This document shows positions 1-6,308 of a stretch of 13,967 bases of DNA, in pieces. The notes below the pieces were generated by a model. The model was given only the letters and a program-made list of their open reading frames with translations, ran no database searches and was not told where the DNA came from. Source of the stretch: Chloroflexota bacterium (GTDB taxonomy: Bacteria > Chloroflexota > Anaerolineae > Anaerolineales > Villigracilaceae); the NCBI GenBank assembly GCA_016191985.1, contig JACPVB010000047.1, forward strand, positions 1 through 13,967, read 5' to 3'. The position numbers and the translations under genes are program-made. The stretch's first letter is position 1; every line of letters starts with the position of its first letter.

Positions 1-129
1 GGTCAACGTGCCGTTTTGGGAGGCATTGTAGAAACGGATGAGCACGTCCAGGTTCCAGATGGAGACGCCCGTGATGGAAATCAGCAGGAAGATGCCTACA
101 GCAATAATAATTTTTTTGAAGATTTTCAT
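1..129 (-). CDS. N-terminal fragment of a small membrane-anchored or secreted protein (runs off the left edge)
   Basis: Reading the minus strand from an ATG at 129 gives 43 uninterrupted codons to the window edge. The peptide starts MKIFKKIIIAVGIFLLISI: lysines at residues 2, 5 and 6, then a hydrophobic stretch at about residues 7-25, then a polar segment (NLDVLIRFYNASQNGT). This is the layout of a signal peptide or an N-terminal membrane anchor. No cleavage motif or lipobox cysteine is obvious, so an uncleaved anchor is somewhat favoured. It lies downstream of the 283-2544 gene and is separated from it by the hairpin at 209-245, so it probably has its own promoter. A TACAAT hexamer on the minus strand near 163-168 is a possible -10 box, but I see no convincing -35. 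The family cannot be named from 43 residues. Confidence 0.6.
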   Translation of the reverse strand, partial: MKIFKKIIIAVGIFLLISITGVSIWNLDVLIRFYNASQNGTLT

Positions 130-208
130 TCCCGTTCTCTGACGATTAAGATAAATTTGATTGATTGTACACGGATTTTTAAGGGGAGAGTGCACAGATG
201 CAAAAATG

Positions 209-245
209 AAAAGGTTCTGCCGGAAACATTCCGTCAGAGCCTTTT
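209..245 (-). terminator. Hairpin terminator after the 753-residue beta-helix gene
   Basis: The arms at 209-225 and 229-245 pair around a 3-nt loop, with one C-U mismatch (220/234) and one G-U pair (215/239). On the minus strand the stem is followed by TTTTCATTTTTGC, a good U-rich tail. It starts about 40 bp past the stop codon of the upstream gene. It belongs to the same hairpin family as those at 2859-2895 and 12978-13013, including the flanking CATTCAGAGAGAGATC stretch. Confidence 0.8.
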
Positions 246-282
246 TCATTCAGAGAGAGATCGTCTTAGTACCAGAGATGAT

Positions 283-2544
283 CTATTTCTTTAAACTGAC
301 CGCGTCGAACCAGACCGAACCGCTGAGGTTCTTGTACATGAACTTGATGACGACCTGGGTGTAATCGCCTGAGGCGGTGAAAGTGAGGGCGTGTTTCGTG
401 AAGACATGAGTGCCCGGCGCGCAGTTGATCGTTTTGGCATTGACCAGGGTGGTTCCGTTGTACAGGAACACCTGTCCACGACAGATGCCTTCTGCAGGGA
501 TGGCATTGCCTTTCTCTTTGAAAGAGAATGTGAATTTGTCACCGGCCGAACCGCTCAAGTTGAGTGTCTGGAGGAGAGTCTTGGCTACGACTGTTGCAGC
601 ATTCATGCGGACCGAAGCAGTGCCTTCGCTATTAACCGTGAGAGACTTTCCATCTGTGCCTGCGAAGTTCTGAGAAACCCAGAATTTGGGAGTGACCGAA
701 GCGCCGACATAGGTATTGAAGCCGCCATTCTTAGCACGTTCTGAAGCGACATAGGTGGAAATCATCCAGGTGTAGGATGCAGGAGAGGCATCGGTGTTGC
801 CCGCGTTGTCAATTGCACGGACTTCAAACGTATGCGCGCCATCGCTGAGCGGACCGAAATCGTCGCCGGAGTTACAGACTGCAAAGCCGCCGCCGTCCAC
901 CTGGCATTCAAAGGAGGCAATGCCGGAGGCCGAGTCACTGCCACTGAAGGTAAAGACTGCCGCGGAACTGCTGGAAGGGTTGGTGGGTTGGCTGTCAATT
1001 GTGGTGCTTGGAGCCGTGGTGTCTTCCACGAGAATATCGAAGGAAGCAGAGCCGGTGTTGCTGGCGGCATCGGTCGCGGTACAGGTGACAGTGGTAGTAC
1101 CAAGCGGGAACGTATCGCCGGAGTTGGCATCGCAGCTGGGGGTCAACGTGCCATCCACATCATCTTCTGCGCTGACGGTGAAGTTGACTGCTGCGCCGGA
1201 AGCGCTGGTGGCTTCTGCCGTGATATTATCTGGTACTGTGACGAGAGGGGCCGTGGTGTCGGATCCTCCTGCATATTCATACGCGCCAATGTCGCAGGAA
1301 CTATCGCGGGTTACGCCGCGTTGATCGAGTCCGTTGACCGGGGATGCCGCGCAAATCGTGTTGTCGCCTGCGTCAATTGCGGATGAGCCACTGAGCAGGG
1401 ACATCGTTTGAGTAGCGCCGCCGTTATTGGCAAGCGTATCGAGACCGGGGTCGCCGCTCAGGGAGGCTGAACAGCCACCATCCTCTACGAGGTTGTTGAT
1501 ATTGGTGCCAACCATTCCACCCTTCAAACTAATGCAATCCTCGCCAGCCGTTGCATTGGCGATAATTGTGTTTGAGTAGTTAAGCGTGCCGCTGTTGATA
1601 ATGTTCCCGCCGATACCGGTGGCGCTGTTATTTGAAAGGGTGCTATTTATCAGCGTAAGCGTCGCACCTGGATAATTGGCAATGGCACCGCCATTGGGAG
1701 CCGAGTTCCCCGATAAGGTGCTGTTTGTGATGGTCACGATGCCAAGATTTCGAATTGTACCTTCCGAGGAGGCGATGTTGTTGGATAGCGTACTGTTTTT
1801 GACCGTCAATGTGCCGGTGCTATCGTTATTAATGGCGGATCCGTTGCCAGAAGAATTCCCCGAAAGGGTCGAGCTCAGAAGCGTTAAACTGCCCGCATTG
1901 AAAATAGCCCCGCCCAAACTGCCGCTATTATTGCCTGTAAACGTGCTGCCGGTGATTGTGACAGTACCGCCATTATCGGCAAATGCTGCGCCGCCGATAC
2001 TCGCGTTGTTGCCGGAGAATGTGCTGTTATTGATGGTCACAGTATTGCCAGAAACAAAATATGACGCGATAGCACCACCGTAACCGCCATTTGCTGTGTT
2101 CCCCGTAAATAAGCCATTTTCAACGACTAGAGAACCAGAACCGTTGAGAAAAATGCCGCCGCCATAATCAGCATATCCATTCGCGACAGTTACATTCTTA
2201 AGAGTCAATGTAGAACCGGCATTGACGTAAAAGACGCGTTGCGTCCCGCCGCCGTTGAGTGTCACTTGCGAAGCCAGCGCTGCCCCGTCAATGGTCATGT
2301 TTTTGCTGATATTGAATACAGAAGATATAGTGATCGTCGAGCCGGAGAGGCTGCTATTAAAAGTAATAGTGCCGCCAGCATCAACATCGTTAATTGCCTG
2401 GCGTAAAGAACCCGCGCCGCTGTCGTTGGCATTGGTTACTTCGATCGGCGACGCCGCAAACGCTGGCGCAACGTCTAATGCGCTCACGATCAGAGCTAGG
2501 ACAGTTAGCACGAACATAAATGATTTTTTAAAAGATTGTTTCAT
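283..2544 (-). CDS. Secreted beta-helix / HYR / Ig-like surface protein with shared C-terminal domain
   Basis: A 753-residue exported protein. The start was placed at 2544 (MKQSFKKSF) rather than the longer open frame to 2598. It gives a classical signal peptide (cleavage near APAFA-A, about residue 30) and has AAAGGA 8 nt upstream, while the extra 18 residues look non-coding. Residues about 32-427 form a parallel beta-helix of the polymorphic-outer-membrane/choice-of-anchor Q type: it opens with VTNANDSGAGSLRQAI, contains many TLTLxNSTLSxNSA and GGAI turns, and ends with LDQRGVTRDSSCDIGAYE. Residues 429-510 are an HYR domain, 511-599 an Ig-like domain (FECQVDGGGFAVC), and 600-753 the C-terminal beta-sandwich shared with two other genes here. 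No LPXTG or C-terminal membrane helix is present. The role is probably adhesion or binding at the cell surface; no catalytic residues are recognised. It follows the repeated heptamer/promoter module at 2727-2918 and is probably monocistronic. Confidence 0.9.
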   Translation of the reverse strand: MKQSFKKSFMFVLTVLALIVSALDVAPAFAASPIEVTNANDSGAGSLRQAINDVDAGGTITFNSSLSGSTITISSVFNISKNMTIDGAALASQVTLNGGGTQRVFYVNAGSTLTLKNVTVANGYADYGGGIFLNGSGSLVVENGLFTGNTANGGYGGAIASYFVSGNTVTINNSTFSGNNASIGGAAFADNGGTVTITGSTFTGNNSGSLGGAIFNAGSLTLLSSTLSGNSSGNGSAINNDSTGTLTVKNSTLSNNIASSEGTIRNLGIVTITNSTLSGNSAPNGGAIANYPGATLTLINSTLSNNSATGIGGNIINSGTLNYSNTIIANATAGEDCISLKGGMVGTNINNLVEDGGCSASLSGDPGLDTLANNGGATQTMSLLSGSSAIDAGDNTICAASPVNGLDQRGVTRDSSCDIGAYEYAGGSDTTAPLVTVPDNITAEATSASGAAVNFTVSAEDDVDGTLTPSCDANSGDTFPLGTTTVTCTATDAASNTGSASFDILVEDTTAPSTTIDSQPTNPSSSSAAVFTFSGSDSASGIASFECQVDGGGFAVCNSGDDFGPLSDGAHTFEVRAIDNAGNTDASPASYTWMISTYVASERAKNGGFNTYVGASVTPKFWVSQNFAGTDGKSLTVNSEGTASVRMNAATVVAKTLLQTLNLSGSAGDKFTFSFKEKGNAIPAEGICRGQVFLYNGTTLVNAKTINCAPGTHVFTKHALTFTASGDYTQVVIKFMYKNLSGSVWFDAVSLKK

Positions 2545-2728
2545 TTCCTTTTTTCCTTTTCTGAGTTGATTTCGAGCGGACTTGCGTAAGCATGGCACGC
2601 TCTAATGATGAAGACAATGAATGCGGTTGATGTATTATCTGTTCCTGTCTGCCTCCAATGCTGCCGCTTTTCTAGGTGGTCTAAAAAATTCTATACATGC
2701 AATATGCGATTCGTATAAAAGCGGGCAT

Positions 2729-2758
2729 ACTTTACCTGAGCACCCCCGTTTAAGTCAT
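2729..2758 (-). promoter_or_regulatory. Putative promoter of the beta-helix gene
   Basis: The minus strand has ATGACT (2753-2758), 18 bp, then TAAAGT (2729-2734). Each hexamer matches the sigma-70 consensus at four of six positions. The same two hexamers and the same spacer length are kept in copy B. Conservation between the copies drops right after TAAAGT. A start site here would give a leader of roughly 175-180 nt before the ATG at 2544. Confidence 0.4.
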
Positions 2759-2842
2759 CATCATGGTGTTTAACTTTTGTGGAAGTTTTGTGTAAGGTTG
2801 TTTAAACGTTTGTTTAAGGCAAACTTAAACGCGGGCTTAAAC
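2748..2842. promoter_or_regulatory. Seven-site GTTTAAG-like heptamer array, copy A (putative operator)
   Basis: The heptamers are GTTTAAG 2748-2754, GTTTAAC 2768-2774, GTGTAAG 2790-2796, GTTTAAA(C) 2800-2807, GTTTAAG 2812-2818, CTTAAAC 2824-2830 and CTTAAAC 2836-2842. The last two are in inverted orientation. Start-to-start spacings are 20, 22, 10, 12, 12 and 12 bp, the same as in copy B, and close to whole or double turns of the helix. The first site overlaps the putative -35 hexamer. The arrangement suggests cooperative binding by a regulator. The protein is unknown and binding is inferred. Confidence 0.6.
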
Positions 2843-2858
2843 AAAATCTTGCAAAAAA

Positions 2859-2895
2859 GAAAGGCTCTGTCGGAAACATTCCGGCAGAGCCTTTC
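2859..2895 (-). terminator. Hairpin terminator of the ABC importer operon
   Basis: A 17-bp stem with one G-U pair joins GAAAGGCTCTG..CGGAA to TTCCG..CAGAGCCTTTC around a 3-nt ACA loop. On the minus strand it is followed by TTTTTT. It starts about 90 bp past the permease stop codon at 2985. Several bases differ from the 12978-13013 copy, but with matching changes on the other arm. Confidence 0.85.
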
Positions 2896-2984
2896 TTTTT
2901 CAGAGAGAGATCATCCCACTGAGGTAGATGACCTCGAAATGTCTGCTTTTACTTTGGCAAACTAACCCCATCGAATCGAGAAGG

Positions 2985-3857
2985 TTATTTTCCGTATATC
3001 CCAGCCAGGCGGCCTTCCTGTAGGAAAAATCGCTGTACCACACCAAACAATAGGATTGCAGGGAAGGTCATTACTACTGCCCCGGCCATCAGCAACGGCC
3101 AATTGGTGCGGTCAAGTTCCTGCAATTGACGGAGCCCCACCGGTAAGGTGTATAAAGATTGTGATTTTAGATATAGCAGGGGCGTGATGAAATCGCTCCA
3201 ATACAACAGAAAGGCCAGTATCCCAACCGCCACGAGCGTGGCGCTGGATAGCGGCAAAGCCACCTGCCGCCAAATGGTCAGGGCGCTGGCTCCCTCCACG
3301 CGCGCCGCCTCATATAGTTCTGCCGGTATGCGGCGGAATGCCCAATAAAACAGCAGCACGAACAACGGGCTGGAGCCCATAATGCTCGGCGCGAGCAGGG
3401 CCAAATACGTATTATAGAATCCCAGCCAGCGAAAAAGGATAAACCGCGCCAGCCACACCGCCGTGACAGGAATAAGAAGCAGAATAATGGACAGGTTGAT
3501 GAACCTGTTTTGCCCACGCGGGCTGAGCTGCGACATGGCAAAGCCCGCCCACGAAGCAGTGACCAGCGTGATGCAAACTGCCGCCCCCGCAATCAATGAG
3601 GAATTCAAAATATAACGCCCCAGTGGAAGGAGTTGGAATATCCGCGCGTAATTCGACCATGTTACAGGGTCGGGAATCCATTCGATGGCACGGGGCGGGG
3701 GCAGGCCCGGCTGGCGAAGCGAAGCGCTTATCATCCATACCAATGGAAGAATAAAAAGCGACGATGCCAGAATCGAAACAAGATGAAAAAGGATGGAACT
3801 CCGCCTCCGTTCCCCGCCGACGCCTGATTCGCGAGTGGAGTTTTTTCTACTCTGCAT
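2985..3857 (-). CDS. Carbohydrate ABC transporter permease, MalG/UgpE-like
   Basis: A 290-residue inner-membrane subunit of a sugar-type importer (CUT1-like). After a charged N-terminus (about residues 1-22) come six hydrophobic segments, near 25-45, 83-108, 118-138, 157-175, 203-223 and 255-278. The cytoplasmic EAA loop that docks the ATPase is clear: ELYEAARVEGASALTIW followed by RQVALPL (residues about 180-203). The conserved Ala-Ala and the distal Gly are intact, as is the LP pair. Its ATG lies inside the end of the preceding permease gene (11-bp overlap), implying translational coupling. It is the last gene of the operon, which then meets the hairpin at 2859-2895. The transported sugar cannot be deduced. 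Length and topology are normal for the family. Confidence 0.92.
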   Translation of the reverse strand: MQSRKNSTRESGVGGERRRSSILFHLVSILASSLFILPLVWMISASLRQPGLPPPRAIEWIPDPVTWSNYARIFQLLPLGRYILNSSLIAGAAVCITLVTASWAGFAMSQLSPRGQNRFINLSIILLLIPVTAVWLARFILFRWLGFYNTYLALLAPSIMGSSPLFVLLFYWAFRRIPAELYEAARVEGASALTIWRQVALPLSSATLVAVGILAFLLYWSDFITPLLYLKSQSLYTLPVGLRQLQELDRTNWPLLMAGAVVMTFPAILLFGVVQRFFLQEGRLAGIYGK

Positions 3858-4734
3858 CAGTGATCTCCCTCCTCCCGATGATGGACAAGATAAACCAGAT
3901 CAACACCGTGGTTGCGAGGCTGAGAAGGATAGTAATGGCAGAGCCTGGGCCAAAGTGCATTCGATCAAAGGCTTCTTCATAAGCGACCAGCGGCAGGAAC
4001 AGTGTGGAATAATATGGGTCGCCATTGGTCATGATTAAGTTGGAGGTAAAAATATTCTGGGCGCTGAAAATGACATCACGCAAGGCCAGCAATAACAACC
4101 AGGGAACCAGCAAAGGCAGGGTAATGTAACGGAATTGCTGCCAGGTATTTCCTCCATCCACCGCGGCGGCGGCATAATATTCAGATGGAATGTTCTTCAA
4201 CCCCGCCAACAGCACCACGAACCCTTCCCCGATCTGAAAAGCAGACATGAAAACAAATACCAGTTTGGCCGTCTTCGCATCTGCCAGCCAGCCGGGAGCA
4301 GGTAATCCCAGCACCGACGCAATGAGATTCACCGGCCCATATAGCGGATTGAAAATCCACATCCAGATCAGGGCATAGGCCACGTCTGGAATCACAGTCG
4401 GCAGGTAAACGGCCGCACGATATAGCCCCACACCGCGGCGCTCGCGATTAAGCCATAATGCTAATGCCAATGCGCCCAACACGCGCAAAGGGGTTGCCAG
4501 GGCAACAAAATACAAGGTGTTGTAAAGCGCCACCGGAAAGCGAAAATCAGTTGGGTTGGCGGCGATGAGGCGAAAGTTAAATGTCCCCACCCAGGCGGGC
4601 GCTGAAATGCCATCGTAGCGCATAAAAGCCAGCGCAATGGACAACAGGGCAGGGATCCCAACCAGGGCCAGCGCACCTAATAGATAGGGCGCCAGCAGCA
4701 TCATCAACTGGTTGCGGTAGCGGAATCTACTCAT
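3847..4734 (-). CDS. Carbohydrate ABC transporter permease, MalF/UgpA-like
   Basis: A 295-residue inner-membrane partner of the MalG-like subunit. Hydrophobic segments lie near residues 12-36, 70-95, 107-128, 157-178, 204-224 and 265-285. The EAA-type loop is a variant: SEYYAAAAVDGGNTWQQF then ITLPLL (about residues 184-209), with Ala in place of Glu at the first position but the Asp-Gly and Leu-Pro kept. The MalF-type feature of a short N-terminal tail before the first helix fits; the large periplasmic P2 loop of enterobacterial MalF is absent, as in most CUT1 permeases. Its start overlaps the binding-protein stop by 8 bp, so the three genes form one translationally coupled operon. No ATPase gene is in the window. 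A shared MsmK/MalK-like ATPase elsewhere is inferred. Confidence 0.92.
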   Translation of the reverse strand: MSRFRYRNQLMMLLAPYLLGALALVGIPALLSIALAFMRYDGISAPAWVGTFNFRLIAANPTDFRFPVALYNTLYFVALATPLRVLGALALALWLNRERRGVGLYRAAVYLPTVIPDVAYALIWMWIFNPLYGPVNLIASVLGLPAPGWLADAKTAKLVFVFMSAFQIGEGFVVLLAGLKNIPSEYYAAAAVDGGNTWQQFRYITLPLLVPWLLLLALRDVIFSAQNIFTSNLIMTNGDPYYSTLFLPLVAYEEAFDRMHFGPGSAITILLSLATTVLIWFILSIIGRREITDAE

Positions 4735-5992
4735 TTTCTGTGAACAAGGGTCTGGTGCGGAAGACCGCAGATTGCATGGCTTTCAGTGTGGATACGTTCC
4801 CGTAAAATGCACGCTGTAATTCTTCACTCACAATTTCCTCGATCTCCGCCCAGTTCACCTGCTGAGGCAGGGCCACGATATTTGGGATTTCATCGAGGAA
4901 GACCTTGCTGTGTTCGGGTTTGGCCGATGGATCGAGAAACGCATCTGACTCTGCCACCTCAATGAGGGATGGAACGGTACGCCCGCTTTGGGCAATGATG
5001 GTTTGCCCTTCCACAGAATTTGCAAATTCAATGAATTTCCAGGCTTCTGTTTTATGGGCGCTGGCGGAAGTGAGGCAATAGGCATCGGAATGAAGAATGG
5101 TGGCCTTTGTCTTTCCCACAGGCAGGGGGGCCACATCCCAATCGAAGGCGGTGATCTCGCGGAAGGTGGGGGTCAGGCGGCGGCTGTTGAAGTACATGGC
5201 CGCGCGCCCATTGACGAAGCGGCTCTCGCTGTTCTCGGATACTTCCTCAACGGCGTTTGGAACAATATGGTATTTCACCTGCCAATCCACAAACCACTGG
5301 ATGGCTTCCACGGAGGTGGGGTAATCAAGAGCGAGGGCATTCTGGTAGCTGACGAATCCGTTATTCTGCCAGATGAAGGGGGCCACGCGAATCAGCTCCG
5401 GTTCGATGCCAACTCCGTACTGGTCAATTTGACCATCCTGGTCGGTGTCGAGAGTCAAAGCTTGGGCGGTGGAAATGAAATCGTCCCAAGACCAGTTGTC
5501 GGCGGGGTAGGAAGCGCCTGCGGCATCGAATAAATCCTTGTTGTAATACATCACCAGGCTGGATATGTTTTGCGGGATGCAGATCAATTGTCCCTGCCAC
5601 ATATAAGGTTGTATGGCTTGCGGATAAAAATCGTTTGTGTTGATCTGGTCGCTTTGGTCGAGATAGGGGCCGAGCGGTTCAAAGGCGTTCTTTGCGGCCA
5701 GTTCGGCAAAGCGGCGGTAACTGACCAAAACAACATCGGCAGGCGTACCGCTCGTCAGGTCGGCGGCCAGTCGTTTGCGATAATCGCCCTGGCTGGGGAT
5801 GTGGATGAGTTCAATGGGAATATCGGCGTGTTGTTTTTTGAAGGCGGATACCAGATTCTGATAAGCCTGTAATTCGGCGGGTTCGCCAAAAACCATGAAA
5901 CTGACCGGGTCCGGTTCTTTGACAGGACTGCACGCACTCACAGATAATACTGCAATGCTCAATATGTAAAGGATTGTGACGAATCGTTTCAT
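4727..5992 (-). CDS. Sugar-type ABC transporter substrate-binding lipoprotein (family 1)
   Basis: A 421-residue extracellular solute-binding protein that captures a carbohydrate and delivers it to the two permeases. The start is at 5992 (MKRFVTILY), with AAGGA 6 nt upstream. The longer open frame to 6142 only adds translation of a non-coding dispersed repeat. The signal peptide ends in the lipobox VSAC with Cys21, so the protein is lipid-anchored outside the membrane. Family marks are MVFGEP (33-38), ADVVLVSYRRFAELAAK (85-101), VMYYNKDLFDAAGA (147-160), NWSWDDF (166-172), NGRAAMYF (261-268), FDWDVAPLPVG (283-293) and EAWKFIEF (316-323). A DTDQDGQID loop (182-190) resembles the calcium-binding loop seen in many sugar-binding proteins. 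It is the first gene of the operon. The ligand is unknown. Confidence 0.93.
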   Translation of the reverse strand: MKRFVTILYILSIAVLSVSACSPVKEPDPVSFMVFGEPAELQAYQNLVSAFKKQHADIPIELIHIPSQGDYRKRLAADLTSGTPADVVLVSYRRFAELAAKNAFEPLGPYLDQSDQINTNDFYPQAIQPYMWQGQLICIPQNISSLVMYYNKDLFDAAGASYPADNWSWDDFISTAQALTLDTDQDGQIDQYGVGIEPELIRVAPFIWQNNGFVSYQNALALDYPTSVEAIQWFVDWQVKYHIVPNAVEEVSENSESRFVNGRAAMYFNSRRLTPTFREITAFDWDVAPLPVGKTKATILHSDAYCLTSASAHKTEAWKFIEFANSVEGQTIIAQSGRTVPSLIEVAESDAFLDPSAKPEHSKVFLDEIPNIVALPQQVNWAEIEEIVSEELQRAFYGNVSTLKAMQSAVFRTRPLFTENE

Positions 5993-6096
5993 GTTTTTTC
6001 CTTGCCTTATTAATGGCTGGGCATAGTATATCGCGGCTGCTGGGTTTAGAAGGAAAACAGGCAATTCGAGGAGTGGAGAAAAGGGTGGGGTAAACT

Positions 6097-6166
6097 TTTC
6101 TTTGCCACAGAGATCGCAGAGTTCTCTGAGAAAAAAACTCAAAATCTCTGTGTGCTCTGTGGCTAA
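6097..6166. repeat. Imperfect palindromic dispersed repeat (GCCACAGAG ... CTCTGTGGC)
   Basis: The outer arms are GCCACAGAG (6104-6112) and CTCTGTGGC (6155-6163), with inner matching pieces CAGAG (6117-6121) and TCTCTG (6145-6150) around an A-rich middle. I recognise the style as a widespread non-coding repeat in environmental bacterial genomes. When translated it often gives spurious peptides with LCDLCG or SQRTLRSLWQ strings, and both occur in open frames here. It lies in the 316-bp gene-free gap 5993-6308. It is responsible for the false N-terminal extension of the binding-protein frame. A small hairpin, GCAAGG/CCTTGC, follows at 6195-6210. Confidence 0.65.
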
Positions 6167-6225
6167 CCCACGACATTAGCCACTCCCGCAATTCGCAAGG
6201 TTCACCTTGCAGTACGGCTAATAAG

Positions 6226-6254
6226 ACAGCCCTACCATAAATGGGCAGGGCTGT
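6226..6254 (-). terminator. Hairpin after the 1830-residue gene
   Basis: ACAGCCCT (6226-6233) pairs with AGGGCTGT (6247-6254), extended by two C-G pairs past an A-C mismatch, with an ATAAATG-type loop. It begins about 55 bp past the stop codon at 6309. The minus-strand tail (CTTATTAG) is only weakly U-rich; the plus-strand side has TTTTGTT. It therefore probably ends the 1830-residue gene's transcript but is less convincing than the other three hairpins and may act in both directions. Confidence 0.55.
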
Positions 6255-6308
6255 TTTGTTGGTGTGGGGATCATCACAAAACCGGTGATGTTCTCCAGAA
6301 GTAAAGAC

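Larger units (their letters stand above)
2727..2918 (-). repeat. Intergenic module, copy A (terminator + heptamer array + promoter-like end)
   Basis: This stretch matches 12847-13035 over nearly its full length: ACTTTACC, then ACCCCCGTTTAAGTCATC, then the shared TTTTGTGGAAGTTTT, then CTTAAACGCGGGCTTAAAC, then the hairpin, and finally ATCATCCCA. The flanking sequences differ. No terminal inverted repeats, target-site duplication or coding potential are seen. Read on the minus strand it comprises, in order, a terminator for the ABC operon, a seven-site array and a promoter-like sequence for the beta-helix gene. It fills much of the gene-free stretch 2545-2984. The rest (2545-2726) would be a long 5' leader with nothing else recognisable except a weak TATAGA hexamer. 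Confidence 0.88.

Noticed and set aside
1..13. Matching start GGTCAACGTGCC at 1 and at 1141
   Set aside because: Only about a dozen bases match, the frames and proteins differ, and it is best explained by chance.
2545..2598. Start of the beta-helix gene at 2598
   Set aside because: The 18 extra residues would put a basic non-hydrophobic stretch before a complete signal peptide, and the AAAGGA site is placed for the ATG at 2544.
2727..2918. Insertion sequence or MITE
   Set aside because: No terminal inverted repeats or target duplication were seen, and the copies sit precisely between genes with terminator and promoter ends matching their context. A mobile origin is not excluded but not supported.
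5993..6142. N-terminal extension of the substrate-binding protein (longest open frame from 6142)
   Set aside because: The extension translates the dispersed repeat, whereas MKRF at 5992 gives a ribosome-binding site and a proper lipoprotein signal with Cys21.
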